Source: Hyphomicrobium sp. (GTDB lineage: Bacteria > Pseudomonadota > Alphaproteobacteria > Rhizobiales > Hyphomicrobiaceae). From it: a DNA stretch of 64,000 nt. Where the stretch lies: contig JALHOF010000004.1 in assembly GCA_022843145.1 (NCBI GenBank), positions 62,001 to 126,000 on the forward strand, given 5' to 3'. A program made the position numbers and the translations under genes. Shown piece by piece: positions 1 through 8,710 of this stretch (positions within the stretch are counted from its first letter, which is position 1; each line of letters opens with the position of its first letter). Under the pieces are notes generated by a model that saw only the letters and a program-made list of their open reading frames with translations, did not search any database and was not told the origin of the DNA.

Positions 1-1
1 C

Positions 2-1297
2 GGCCCGGCTGCAGCACTTGCGCTCGGCGCAACGGGAGGGCTTGTTCCGGCGTGGGCGGACGAGACGTGCCAATCGCCCTACATGCCGATGATCACCGGG
101 CAGGAGGAATACATCTATCTCTGGACGCTGGGGATGGAAGGAGTCGGCGATGGATCGGATAAGGTCGTGACGATCAACGTCCGCCCCGGCTCGAGTACGT
201 TCGGCAAGGCGGTCGCGTCGGTTTCGGTCGGCGGACGCAACGAGGCGCATCACGCCGGCTTCAACGCGGATCGGCGGTTCATGTGGACGGGCGGCCTCGA
301 CACCAATCGCATCTTTATCTTCGACGTCGCGTCCGACCCCGGCAAGCCGAAGCTGTCGAAGACCATCGACACGTTCGTCAAGGATTCAGGCGGCGCAGTC
401 GGCCCGCACACGTTCTACGCGCTGCCCGGCCGCATGCTGATCTCGGCGCTGTCCAACGACAAGGACCACGGTGGCCGGACCGCGCTCGTCGAGTACACCG
501 ACGAGGGCAAATTCGTCGCCACGCATTGGATTCCGACCAAGGAAGACCCGCGCGGTGCGACGCTCGTCGACGGCTTCGCCGACGGCTACGGCTATGACGT
601 GCGCGCCCTGATCCGCAAGAACGTGATGCTGACGTCCTCGTTCACCGGCTGGTCGAACTACATGATGGATTTCGGCAAGATGCTGCAGGACAAGGAGGCC
701 ATGACGCGCTTCGGCCAGACCGTCGTGCAGTGGGATCTCCACACCCGCAAGCCGCGCAAGGTGTTCAAGGTGCCGGGCGCGCCGCTCGAGATCCGCTTCG
801 GCTGGGGCCCGGCGAGCAATTGGGCCTTCACATCGACGGCGCTGACCTCGAAGTTGTGGCTGATCCACGAGGACGAGAAGGGCGAGTGGCAGGCAAAGGA
901 AGTCGCCGACATCGGCGATCCGTCGAAGATCCCGCTGCCGGTCGACATCTCCATCGCGTCCGACGACAAGTCGCTGTGGGTGAATACCTTCATGGACGGC
1001 AAAACGCGGCTGTTCGACATCTCCAATCCGATGAAGCCGAAGCAGGTCTACGAGAAACGGATCGGCGCGCAGGTGAACATGGTCTCGCAGAGCTGGGACG
1101 GCAAGCGCGTGTACTTCACGACGTCGCTGCTCGCCAACTGGGACAAGAAGGGCGCGGACAACGAGCAGTTCATCAAAGGCTTCGCGTGGGACGGCAAGGA
1201 GCTGAAGGAAACGTTCAACGTCGACTTCCTGAAGGAAGGCTACGGCCGCGCGCATCTGATGCTGTTCGGCTCGAGCAAGCTCTACAGCAGCACTTGA
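2..1297 (+). CDS. mtoX: Methanethiol oxidase / SBP56 selenium-binding protein family (5'-partial)
   Basis: The protein matches the SBP56 family throughout, for example EEYIYLWTLG, HHAGFNADRR, GPHTFYALPGRML and the closing GYGRAHLMLFGS. In bacteria this family includes the copper-dependent periplasmic methanethiol oxidase, which converts methanethiol to formaldehyde, H2S and H2O2. The first internal ATG is at 83, but the frame is open to base 2 and reads a hydrophobic stretch ending in VPAWADETCQ. That is the end of a signal peptide with an AWA-type cleavage site, so the true start lies outside the window and the protein is exported. The next two genes, a SCO1/SenC protein and a MauG-like dihaem protein, are the companions described for mtoX in Hyphomicrobium. 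That context favours methanethiol oxidase over an uncharacterised SBP56 role. Confidence 0.88.
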   Translation, partial: GPAAALALGATGGLVPAWADETCQSPYMPMITGQEEYIYLWTLGMEGVGDGSDKVVTINVRPGSSTFGKAVASVSVGGRNEAHHAGFNADRRFMWTGGLDTNRIFIFDVASDPGKPKLSKTIDTFVKDSGGAVGPHTFYALPGRMLISALSNDKDHGGRTALVEYTDEGKFVATHWIPTKEDPRGATLVDGFADGYGYDVRALIRKNVMLTSSFTGWSNYMMDFGKMLQDKEAMTRFGQTVVQWDLHTRKPRKVFKVPGAPLEIRFGWGPASNWAFTSTALTSKLWLIHEDEKGEWQAKEVADIGDPSKIPLPVDISIASDDKSLWVNTFMDGKTRLFDISNPMKPKQVYEKRIGAQVNMVSQSWDGKRVYFTTSLLANWDKKGADNEQFIKGFAWDGKELKETFNVDFLKEGYGRAHLMLFGSSKLYSST

Positions 1298-1414
1298 GAC
1301 GACGGCGCGCGGGCAATCTGCGGAGTGATCCAGGCCTCCCCCGCGCGTCGAAGACTGCCGCCGCGCTCGTGGCGGCGGAACGGCCTTTCAGCGCGGAGTT
1401 CTTCGGACCGAACG

Positions 1415-2209
1415 ATGATGATATCGCCTCGATCCTTGAGCGCGTTGCTTGCAGCCGCCGCTGCAGCGGTGATGCTGGCCGTTGCATGCGACATCCTGCG
1501 CTCGTCTTCTCCGCCAGTGCGTCCGGCAGGATTACGGGTCGACGCGCAAAATCTTGGTGCGACGGCGGGCGGGATGGCGCAGCGTGCGGCGATCATCTCC
1601 CTGCCCGCTGCGTTCCCGCGCACGGAGGCTTTCGATTTTGCGGCGCCGGTGCCGGGAAGCTATACGCTGCCGTCCATCAAGGCGGCGCCGGCCGCATCGC
1701 TCCTCGATCATAACGGCACGGCGACCGAACTGAGCGGGCTCTGGCCCGGACGGATCGCGCTCGTCAGCTTCGTCTATCTCACCTGTACCGACGAAAACGG
1801 CTGCCCTCTGGCCATGTCGGTGCTCTATGACATCGAATTCGCGAGCCGCACGAACGCGGTCCTTCGCGACCAAGTTCAGCTCGTGACTGTAAGTTTCGAT
1901 CCCGTCCGCGATCCGCCTGCGGCATTGGCTGCACTCGTCGCACCGAAGGCGCAAGACATCGCCGAGCGCCGCGTGTTGCCGTGGCGATTTCTGACGGGGA
2001 CATCCGCGGACAGCATGGCACCGACGCTGGCGGCGTTCGGACAACGCGTCGATAAGGAACGGAACAGCGAGCGGCTCAATCACCTGTTGCGGATGTATCT
2101 GGTCGATGGTTCAGGGCGCATCCGCAACATTTACGGACTCGGAACGATAGATCCTCGCCTGATTATGGCTGACATTGCGACGCTGCTGCTCGAAGGCGCG
2201 ACGCAATGA
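1415..2209 (+). CDS. SCO1/SenC-family copper chaperone-like protein
   Basis: 264 aa from ATG 1415; an upstream ATG at 1325 is possible but reads a basic, non-conserved extension. Residues 5-25 form a hydrophobic signal or anchor. A thioredoxin-like SCO domain follows. SCO proteins bind copper through CxxxC plus a distal His; here the cysteines sit in YLTCTDENGC (C124 and C130, CX5C) and the likely His is H223 in LNHLLRMYLVD. The wider cysteine spacing is unusual but the surrounding sequence fits the family (VSFVYLTC, LVTVSFDP). Placed 118 nt after mtoX and overlapping the MauG-like gene by 4 nt, it probably delivers copper to MtoX or matures it; that role is inferred from context. Confidence 0.82.
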   Translation: MMISPRSLSALLAAAAAAVMLAVACDILRSSSPPVRPAGLRVDAQNLGATAGGMAQRAAIISLPAAFPRTEAFDFAAPVPGSYTLPSIKAAPAASLLDHNGTATELSGLWPGRIALVSFVYLTCTDENGCPLAMSVLYDIEFASRTNAVLRDQVQLVTVSFDPVRDPPAALAALVAPKAQDIAERRVLPWRFLTGTSADSMAPTLAAFGQRVDKERNSERLNHLLRMYLVDGSGRIRNIYGLGTIDPRLIMADIATLLLEGATQ

Positions 2210-3408
2210 CGATCTCGCACATAGCCAGCCGTGCAATGTGGTCGGTCGCATGTGTCGTGGTGGCATTGTCGGTGCGATCGGCGGATCCTGGCGCCGGGGC
2301 CGCAACGGAGACCTGGGCAGGACGCGCTGCGTCCCGCGCCCTCGCAGGACATCCTGGGCTTCCGCAACTCCGAGCGCCGGACCGCGCGCGGTTGACGCCA
2401 GAATCCGTGGCCCTCGGCCGCAAGATCTTCTTCGACCGGCGTCTATCGCTGAACGGTACGATTTCGTGCGGCATGTGCCATGTGCCTGAGCAGGCGTTCG
2501 CCTCGAACGAGTTGTCGACGGCGGTCGGCTTCGAGGGCCGCAGCGTCAAGCGCAACGCGCCGACGCTTCTCTATATCGGCCACCTCGATGTTCTGTTTCA
2601 CGACGGGCGCGAGACGTCGCTCGAGACGCAATTCGTCGGCCCCCTGGTCGCGCACAACGAAATGGCGAACCCGTCGATCGGCCGCGTCGTCGACCTGCTG
2701 CGGACGCTGCCGGACTATCGTGGGAGTTTCGAAAGCGCCTTCGGTGCGCCGGCCGGCCTCGACAGTATCGGCGCGGCGCTTGCCGCTTATCAGCGCACGC
2801 TCATCGCTGGTCCGAGCCGGTTCGATCGCTGGCGGTTCGGCGGAGAAGGCAAAGCGTTGACCGAGGAAGAGCAACGCGGGTTTGCATTGTTCAGCGGCAA
2901 GGCCGGATGCGCGCGGTGTCATGTGGCCGGAACGCGCGACGCGATGTTCACCGATCAGAAGTATCACGACACCGGGTATGGCTGGTGGCGCGAACACATC
3001 CGCCAGAGCCCCGAAGCCACCGAACCCGTCGAGGTCGCGCCGGGCGTTCGCTTCAACCTCGGCCGCGACGTCGTCGCGAGCGTCAGCGCGCCTCAGCAGG
3101 CGGATCTCGGCCGATATGAAGTGACGCTTGACCCGCGGGATCTGTGGTCTTTCCGCACGCCAAGTTTGCGCAACGCCGCATTGACCGCACCCTATATGCA
3201 TGACGGCGGGATACGCACCCTTGCAGACGTCGTGGCATTCTACGATGCGGGTGGCCGGCCGCACGCGCGGCAGAGTCCGCTCGTCCGGCCATTGGGCCTC
3301 GATGCGGCCGAACGCGCGGCACTCGTCGCGTTCCTCGGAACGCTGACGTCAGCAGGGATTGATGAACTCGTGCGCGAAGCACGCACCGCGCCCCCCGACA
3401 ACTGGTGA
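2206..3408 (+). CDS. MauG-like dihaem cytochrome c peroxidase family protein
   Basis: 400 aa with an N-terminal signal peptide (about residues 1-30) and two CXXCH haem c motifs, CGMCH at 88-92 and CARCH at 235-239. The blocks LGRKIFFDRRLS, RNAPTLLY, LFHDGR and FRTPSLRNAALTAPYMHDG are typical of the bacterial dihaem peroxidase/MauG family. MauG performs post-translational oxidation of a partner protein; homologues next to mtoX are thought to mature methanethiol oxidase or handle the H2O2 it makes. The start overlaps the SCO stop by 4 nt, so the two are translationally coupled. Whether it is a true peroxidase or a maturation enzyme cannot be told from the sequence. Confidence 0.88.
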   Translation: MTISHIASRAMWSVACVVVALSVRSADPGAGAATETWAGRAASRALAGHPGLPQLRAPDRARLTPESVALGRKIFFDRRLSLNGTISCGMCHVPEQAFASNELSTAVGFEGRSVKRNAPTLLYIGHLDVLFHDGRETSLETQFVGPLVAHNEMANPSIGRVVDLLRTLPDYRGSFESAFGAPAGLDSIGAALAAYQRTLIAGPSRFDRWRFGGEGKALTEEEQRGFALFSGKAGCARCHVAGTRDAMFTDQKYHDTGYGWWREHIRQSPEATEPVEVAPGVRFNLGRDVVASVSAPQQADLGRYEVTLDPRDLWSFRTPSLRNAALTAPYMHDGGIRTLADVVAFYDAGGRPHARQSPLVRPLGLDAAERAALVAFLGTLTSAGIDELVREARTAPPDNW

Positions 3409-3447
3409 GCCTTGCTCGTTCCGGTCTCGCGCAACGTGCGTTCGGCA

Positions 3448-3738
3448 CAGGCCCGCAATCAACGGATCATCGTCCTCTCTCGGCGAGAAAGTTGTCAGGG
3501 CCTGCACCTCGAGGATGGCGCGGATTTCGAGATTTTCTCGGGCCTCGGCGGGTTCGAGGCGCGCAATGCGGAAGCCGCGTTGCGATTCCCACGTCACTAG
3601 ACCTTCGGCGACGAGGCTGCGCAGTGCTTCGCGCACCGGAACGCGGCCGACCGAAAATCTATTGGCGAGCTCGTCCTGGCGCGCCGACGCGCCGGGCTCG
3701 AGTTCGCCGCGAAGTATATCCTCGATCCATTCGAGAAC
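3448..3738 (-). pseudogene. Truncated GntR/FadR-type regulator (N-terminal HTH part only)
   Basis: The minus-strand frame reads ENVLEWIEDILRGELEPG, then DELANRFSVGRVPVREALRSL and VAEGLVTWESQRGFRIARL, which is the winged-helix domain of a GntR-family regulator, followed by the start of the ligand-binding domain (IRAILEVQAL). About 95 of the usual 220 residues remain. The 3' part is lost next to the mauG-like gene, and no start codon is visible because the upstream side runs straight into the TRAP permease remnant. The frame continues open on both sides but the sequence stops resembling the family. Read as a decayed gene. Confidence 0.75.
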
Positions 3739-4020
3739 ATTTTCATCGTGGTGCCGATCGCCGGACCGATCCTGCTCAAGATGGGCGTCGATCCGATCTG
3801 GCTGTCGATCCTCATCGCGATCAACCTGCAAACGAGCTACCTGACGCCGCCATTCGGCTTCTCGCTGTTCTTCCTCCGCGACGTTGCGCCGCCTGAAGTG
3901 ACGACCCGCGACATCTATCGCGGCATCATTCCCCACGTCGTCATCCAGATGCTGGTCATGGCCGTGGTCTGGAAACGGCCGTGGCTGGCCACCTGGTTGC
4001 CAAAAGTTCTCTACGGCTAG
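3715..4020 (+). pseudogene. TRAP transporter large permease (DctM) C-terminal fragment
   Basis: From about 3715 the plus strand reads a hydrophobic sequence containing VVPIAGPILLKMGVDPIWL, NLQTSYLTPPFGFSLFFLR and DVAPPEVTTRDIYRGIIPH, which is the conserved C-terminal end of DctM permeases. Only about 100 of the usual 430-ish residues are present and the stop at 4018-4020 is the natural end. There is no start codon with a ribosome site and no DctP or DctQ nearby. The 5' boundary coincides with the broken 5' end of the antisense GntR fragment, so a single deletion probably removed the rest of a TRAP locus. Confidence 0.8.
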
Positions 4021-4189
4021 GGCGCTTCGGCGACCCCGCGCACTGCCAAAAGCACTCCCTGCTTGCGGGGCGTGCGAAAGTAAGGATGAGAGCGAGTGGG
4101 GCTATCCAGTTGAAAAAGCAGACTAGAATACGCTGTTTAGAGCGAGTATACCTCGCGAGGACCGCAGCCCAGTTCTCGTTGAGTTTGAA

Positions 4190-4561
4190 ATGAACCCTCA
4201 CCGGATCTTGATCGTCGACGATGAGCCGTTGATCGCGATGATGCTGCAGGATTGGCTGATCGAACTCGGCTTTGACGTGCTAGGACCTGCCCTGACAGCT
4301 CATGAAGCGCTGGCCCTCATCGACGGCGGTTCACTGCCTGACGCGGCCATCCTCGACGTGACGCTGAAAGACGGCACGTCGTACGATGTAGCAGCGGCCT
4401 TGCAGCAGCGGTCGATCCCTCTCATTTTTGCGACCGGGCATCGTCAACACCGGATCGACGACCGTTTCAAAGGAACCGAAATGCTCCTGAAGCCGTTCGA
4501 TTTCGAGGCTCTTCGATCCGCCGTCACGCGCATGATCGCACCGGACGCCCGCGCATCTTGA
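4190..4561 (+). CDS. Single-domain response regulator (CheY-like receiver)
   Basis: 123 aa, essentially one receiver domain. The acidic pocket is in ILIVDDEPLIA (near residues 6-16), the phospho-acceptor Asp is in AAILDVTLKDG, the switch Thr is in IFATGH and the Lys is in MLLKPFD. There is no output domain, so it acts through protein-protein contact or as a phosphate sink or relay. Its stop overlaps a possible TTG start of the hybrid kinase that follows, so the two form a pair. The 170 bases upstream are AT-richer than average and probably hold the promoter; no convincing -35/-10 could be assigned. Confidence 0.85.
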   Translation: MNPHRILIVDDEPLIAMMLQDWLIELGFDVLGPALTAHEALALIDGGSLPDAAILDVTLKDGTSYDVAAALQQRSIPLIFATGHRQHRIDDRFKGTEMLLKPFDFEALRSAVTRMIAPDARAS

Positions 4562-4668
4562 CGAGGGCGTGTGTGGCTGCGTCGTGGTCGCCGGGGTGTG
4601 AGCTGGAATGGTGGGGACCTTCGGAAGCGGCCGGCGGCGCTCATGGTTTGGTGGGGTGTTTCAAGCGA

Positions 4669-7053
4669 ATGCGCGGATATTTGGACCGTCTGTCCGGCCA
4701 ACTCGGCGGCCGACCGCTCTCCTTTCAGCTTGCGCTGCTCGCGTTGGCCACGGCGGTTCCGCTGCTGCTGCTGGCACTGATGATGTTTCAGCAGATGGTG
4801 AGCAAGGAACGCGAGACCATCCGGCAGGGATTGCTGACACATGCGCGAACTCTGGTCGGGCTCGTCGACAATGAGATCAAGACCCATGCGGCGATCGCTT
4901 CGACCCTCGCCATTTCGCCGACCTTGCAGACTGGAAGTCTTGCCGAATTCTGGGAGGAAGCACGAAAAGCATTGGAGTTGGTGCCGGGTGCCTGGCTGAC
5001 CGTCACGGCACCAGACGGCACGATCCGCCTCTCGACGTTAAGCCCATTCGGCACGACGCTGCCGAAACATGCCGCGCCTGAACTGGTCCAGCGCGCATTC
5101 GCGACGGGTGCCATCCAGGTCAGCGACATCCTGCTCGGTGCGGCGTCGCAACGATTGACGGCCCTGGTCGAGGTGCCGGTCTTTCGCGACGGCAAGCCGC
5201 TCTATTCGCTATCTATTTCCGTGCCACCAGAGAGTTTTCTGAGGCTGATCGAGAAGCAGTTCTCGAAAAGTCACGTCGTCGCCATCATCGATCGCCAGCT
5301 CAAATTCGTCGCCCGTGTTCCCGAACATTCGAGCAACGTCGGCAAGCTCTCGGCCCAGGGCTGGCGGGACTACATCGCGAAGGCGCGCGAGGGTTGGAGC
5401 GAGAACCGCTCAGTCGAGGGGAACTGGATTCTGACCGGGTACACGCCGACCACGCACGGCTGGATCGTCGGCGTCGCACAGATCGAAGCCGAATTGAACA
5501 AGCCACTGTCCAGAATGCTGTGGTCGATCGCAACCCTCGGCGGTCTCCTGCTGTTGTCGAGTCTCGCACTCGCCTGGTGGCTCTCGGCGCGCGCCGCTCG
5601 CAGCATGTCGGCCCTCGCCAGATCGGCGCTGTCCGTCGGCGACGGACCACTGACCGCTGTTGTGGAGCCGTCATTTGCCGAGGCCCGCGTGATCGCGGCA
5701 ACACTCGCAGAGGCCTCGAAGGAACTGCACAAGCGAGGCGAGGAGCTTGTGCGGATCAACAGCCGGCTCGAGAGCGACGTCGCGGAACGAACCCGGGACC
5801 TCAATGCCGAGATGCGACGGCGAGAAGAAGTCGAGAGCACCCTTCGCCAAACGCAGAAAATGGAGGCGATCGGTCAGTTGACCGGCGGCATCGCGCACGA
5901 CTTCAACAACATGCTGACGATCGTCATCGGCAATCTCGATACGCTGCAGCGGCGCTTGCGGTCGGCCGATCAGGTGCCGGCGGATATGTTGAGAAAGCCG
6001 GTCGAGGCGGCGATGAAAGGCGCGCAGAACGCCGCGAAGCTGACGCACCGCCTGCTCGCCTTCGCCCGTCAACAGCCGCTCGATCCACAGCCCGTCGACC
6101 TGCGCACGCTGGTGTCGGGCATGTCGGATATGCTGACCCGGATGGCGGGCGAAACCATCAAGATCGAGACGGTATCGGGCGCCGGACTCTGGCCGACATT
6201 GGCGGACGAAAACCAACTCGAGAACGCACTCTTGAACCTCGTCGTGAACGCTCGCGATGCAATGCCGGAAGGCGGCCATGTCACGATCGAAACCAGCAAT
6301 GCGTATCTGGACGAGAACTATGCCGGTCGCATCGGCGACATCAAGGCCGGGCAGTATGTGATGCTGAGTGTCAGCGACACAGGCACAGGAATACCGGCCG
6401 ACAAACTTGAAAAGGTATTCGAGCCGTTCTTCACGAGCAAGCCGCCGGGACAAGGCACCGGGCTCGGCCTCGCCATGATCCACGGTTTCGTCAAGCAGTC
6501 TGGCGGGCACATCCGCATCTACAGCGAAGTCGGGCACGGCACGACGGTCAAGATCTACTTGCCTCGCTCGCTCTCCGACGACGGCTCGGACATGGGGGCT
6601 GCGGACCGCAAGAAGCCGCTGTCACGTGCCACGGCCGGGGAGACGATCCTGCTCGTCGAGGACGATGACGGCGTGCGCGACTACGCCGTCGGCATTCTGC
6701 GAGAAGCGGGGTATCGCGTTATCGAGATGAGCGATGGTCAGGCTGCGCTCGGTGCGTTGACGCAGAACGATCGCGTCGATCTGCTGTTCACGGATGTCGT
6801 TCTGGGCGGCGCATTGAATGGGCGGCAGCTTGCCGACGAAGTGACCACGCGGCGTCCTGGCATCCCGGTGCTGTTCACCACCGGCTACACACGCAATGCC
6901 ATCGTGCATCATGGCCGGTTGGATGCCGGGGTCAATCTGCTGAGCAAACCTTACACGAGCGAAGAGCTGGCCGAAAAAGTTCGCCAACTACTCGATGCGA
7001 CAACGACGCGCGCATCCGATCGACAGCAGGGCAATCGGCCAGCGAAGCCGTGA
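4669..7053 (+). CDS. Membrane hybrid sensor histidine kinase with C-terminal receiver
   Basis: 794 aa from ATG 4669 (MRGYLDRL). The frame is open to a TTG at 4558 overlapping the regulator gene, but those 37 residues look non-conserved. Order: TM helix around 20-40; extracytoplasmic sensor of about 225 aa (Cache-like, inferred); TM helix around 285-306; coiled coil; HisKA with the phospho-His in GGIAHDFNN (H410); HATPase with NLVVNARDAMP, SDTGTGI and GTGLGLAM; then a receiver with EDDDGVRDY, phospho-Asp in LLFTDVV (D709) and Lys in LLSKPYT. The architecture implies intramolecular relay. The preceding single-domain regulator is the likely partner. The ligand is unknown. Confidence 0.85.
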   Translation: MRGYLDRLSGQLGGRPLSFQLALLALATAVPLLLLALMMFQQMVSKERETIRQGLLTHARTLVGLVDNEIKTHAAIASTLAISPTLQTGSLAEFWEEARKALELVPGAWLTVTAPDGTIRLSTLSPFGTTLPKHAAPELVQRAFATGAIQVSDILLGAASQRLTALVEVPVFRDGKPLYSLSISVPPESFLRLIEKQFSKSHVVAIIDRQLKFVARVPEHSSNVGKLSAQGWRDYIAKAREGWSENRSVEGNWILTGYTPTTHGWIVGVAQIEAELNKPLSRMLWSIATLGGLLLLSSLALAWWLSARAARSMSALARSALSVGDGPLTAVVEPSFAEARVIAATLAEASKELHKRGEELVRINSRLESDVAERTRDLNAEMRRREEVESTLRQTQKMEAIGQLTGGIAHDFNNMLTIVIGNLDTLQRRLRSADQVPADMLRKPVEAAMKGAQNAAKLTHRLLAFARQQPLDPQPVDLRTLVSGMSDMLTRMAGETIKIETVSGAGLWPTLADENQLENALLNLVVNARDAMPEGGHVTIETSNAYLDENYAGRIGDIKAGQYVMLSVSDTGTGIPADKLEKVFEPFFTSKPPGQGTGLGLAMIHGFVKQSGGHIRIYSEVGHGTTVKIYLPRSLSDDGSDMGAADRKKPLSRATAGETILLVEDDDGVRDYAVGILREAGYRVIEMSDGQAALGALTQNDRVDLLFTDVVLGGALNGRQLADEVTTRRPGIPVLFTTGYTRNAIVHHGRLDAGVNLLSKPYTSEELAEKVRQLLDATTTRASDRQQGNRPAKP

Positions 7054-7309
7054 ATATCACTTCGGCTTGGCGCAGCCGGCTCTCTGGACGAGGTCGTGCG
7101 TTCATTTTTTCAGATACGTGACGTGCGCGATGGCGAAAGGCAGGAGGCAAGCGGCCATGAACAGCCTGCCGGTTCAGCTTGGATCGTGTCGTAAAACATC
7201 GAGCTGGAACTGTCAGGAGGAGGAATGGTTCCGCATCGAGGCTGCGCTTGACATGGCCGCGCCGGGCAAGCCTGATGATGAAAGGTGACAACGGGGACGA
7301 GAACCGCCC

Positions 7310-8710
7310 ATGCCATTCCGCCAACGGGTCGCGGCAACGAGCTATGTGTTCCCATCACTTGCGGCGCTGATGGCGAAGGCGTCGCCGCCACGGGCGGGGG
7401 ATCGGCTTGCAGGTGTCGCCGCCGTAAGTGCCGAAGAGAACGTGGCGGCAAAGTTGGCGCTGGCCGATGTCGCGTTGAAAGACATCGTCGCCGAACCGCT
7501 CATTCCCTATGAGGACGACGAGGTCACGCGGCTCATTCTCGACAACCATGACGCGCGCGCATTTCGCGCAATCGAGAGCCTGACGGTGGGCGAATTGCGC
7601 GAGCGGCTTCTCGCACACGACACCACCGCCGAGCAGCTGGCCGCCATGGCGCCCGCGATCACTCCCGAGATTGCAGCGGCCGTTTCGAAGCTCATGCGCA
7701 ATCAGGATCTGATCCTCGCGGCGCGGAAATGCCAGGTGGTGGCGGCGTTTCGCGACACCATCGGCCTGCCGGGCACGATGGCCGTGCGGCTTCAGCCCAA
7801 TCACCCGACGGACGATCCGGCAGGCATCATGGCGTCGATTGCAGACGGCCTGATGTACGGGGCGGGCGATGCCGTCATCGGCATCAATCCGGCGAGCGAC
7901 CAGCCGGCGCGCGTCGCCGATCTGCTCAAGCTGCTGGATGACCTCATTACGCGCTACGCGATCCCGACGCAGAGCTGCGTCCTCTGTCACGTGACGACGA
8001 CGCTCGACCTGATCAACAAGGGTGTGCCGGTCGATCTCGTGTTCCAGTCGATCGGTGGCACCGAGGCGACGAATACGTCGCTCGGCGTCACGCTTGGCAT
8101 GCTGCGCGAAGCCCACGACGCGGCCCGCGCACTCGGCCGTGGAACGATCGGCCGCAACGTCATGTATTTCGAAACCGGACAGGGCTCTGCCCTGTCGGCC
8201 AATGCTCACCATGGGCTCGACCAGCAGACGTGCGAGGCCCGCGCCTACGCGGTGGCGCGTGCATTCGACCCGCTGCTCGTCAACACGGTTGTCGGCTTCA
8301 TCGGACCCGAATACCTCTACGACGGCAAGGAAATCCTGCGAGCGGCGCTGGAGGATCACTTCTGCGGCAAGCTGATGGGCCTGCCGATGGGCGTCGACGT
8401 CTGTTACACCAACCACGCCGAAGCCGATCAGGACGACATGGACGTCATTCTCACCGCGCTTGCAGCGGCTGGCGTCACGTACATCATGGGTGTACCCGGC
8501 GCCGATGACGTCATGCTCGGCTATCAGTCGACCTCGTTTCACGACGCACTCTATCTGCGCGAGGCGTTCGGCCTGAAGCGTGCACCCGAGTTCGAAGCCT
8601 GGCTCGGCCGAATGGGCATCACCGATTCCGGCGGCCGGTTGTTGCCGGCTCAGGCGGGCCACCGCTTGATCGCCGACGCGGCTGCCGAGGCAGGACGGCG
8701 GGCATCATGA
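7310..8710 (+). CDS. eutB: Ethanolamine ammonia-lyase large subunit
   Basis: 466 aa, close to the usual EutB length. Family blocks include PYEDDEVTRLI, LMRNQDLILAARKC, GTMAVRLQPNHPTDDP, DGLMYGAGDAVIGINPA, CVLCHVTT, FETGQGSALSANAHHG and GLPMGVDVCYTNHAEADQDDM. With EutC it forms the adenosylcobalamin-dependent enzyme that splits ethanolamine to acetaldehyde and ammonia. It overlaps eutC by 4 nt. No microcompartment shell genes, no eutA reactivase and no aldehyde dehydrogenase are near, so this is the short, non-compartment form. No cobalamin riboswitch was recognised in the 256 bases upstream. Confidence 0.95.
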   Translation: MPFRQRVAATSYVFPSLAALMAKASPPRAGDRLAGVAAVSAEENVAAKLALADVALKDIVAEPLIPYEDDEVTRLILDNHDARAFRAIESLTVGELRERLLAHDTTAEQLAAMAPAITPEIAAAVSKLMRNQDLILAARKCQVVAAFRDTIGLPGTMAVRLQPNHPTDDPAGIMASIADGLMYGAGDAVIGINPASDQPARVADLLKLLDDLITRYAIPTQSCVLCHVTTTLDLINKGVPVDLVFQSIGGTEATNTSLGVTLGMLREAHDAARALGRGTIGRNVMYFETGQGSALSANAHHGLDQQTCEARAYAVARAFDPLLVNTVVGFIGPEYLYDGKEILRAALEDHFCGKLMGLPMGVDVCYTNHAEADQDDMDVILTALAAAGVTYIMGVPGADDVMLGYQSTSFHDALYLREAFGLKRAPEFEAWLGRMGITDSGGRLLPAQAGHRLIADAAAEAGRRAS

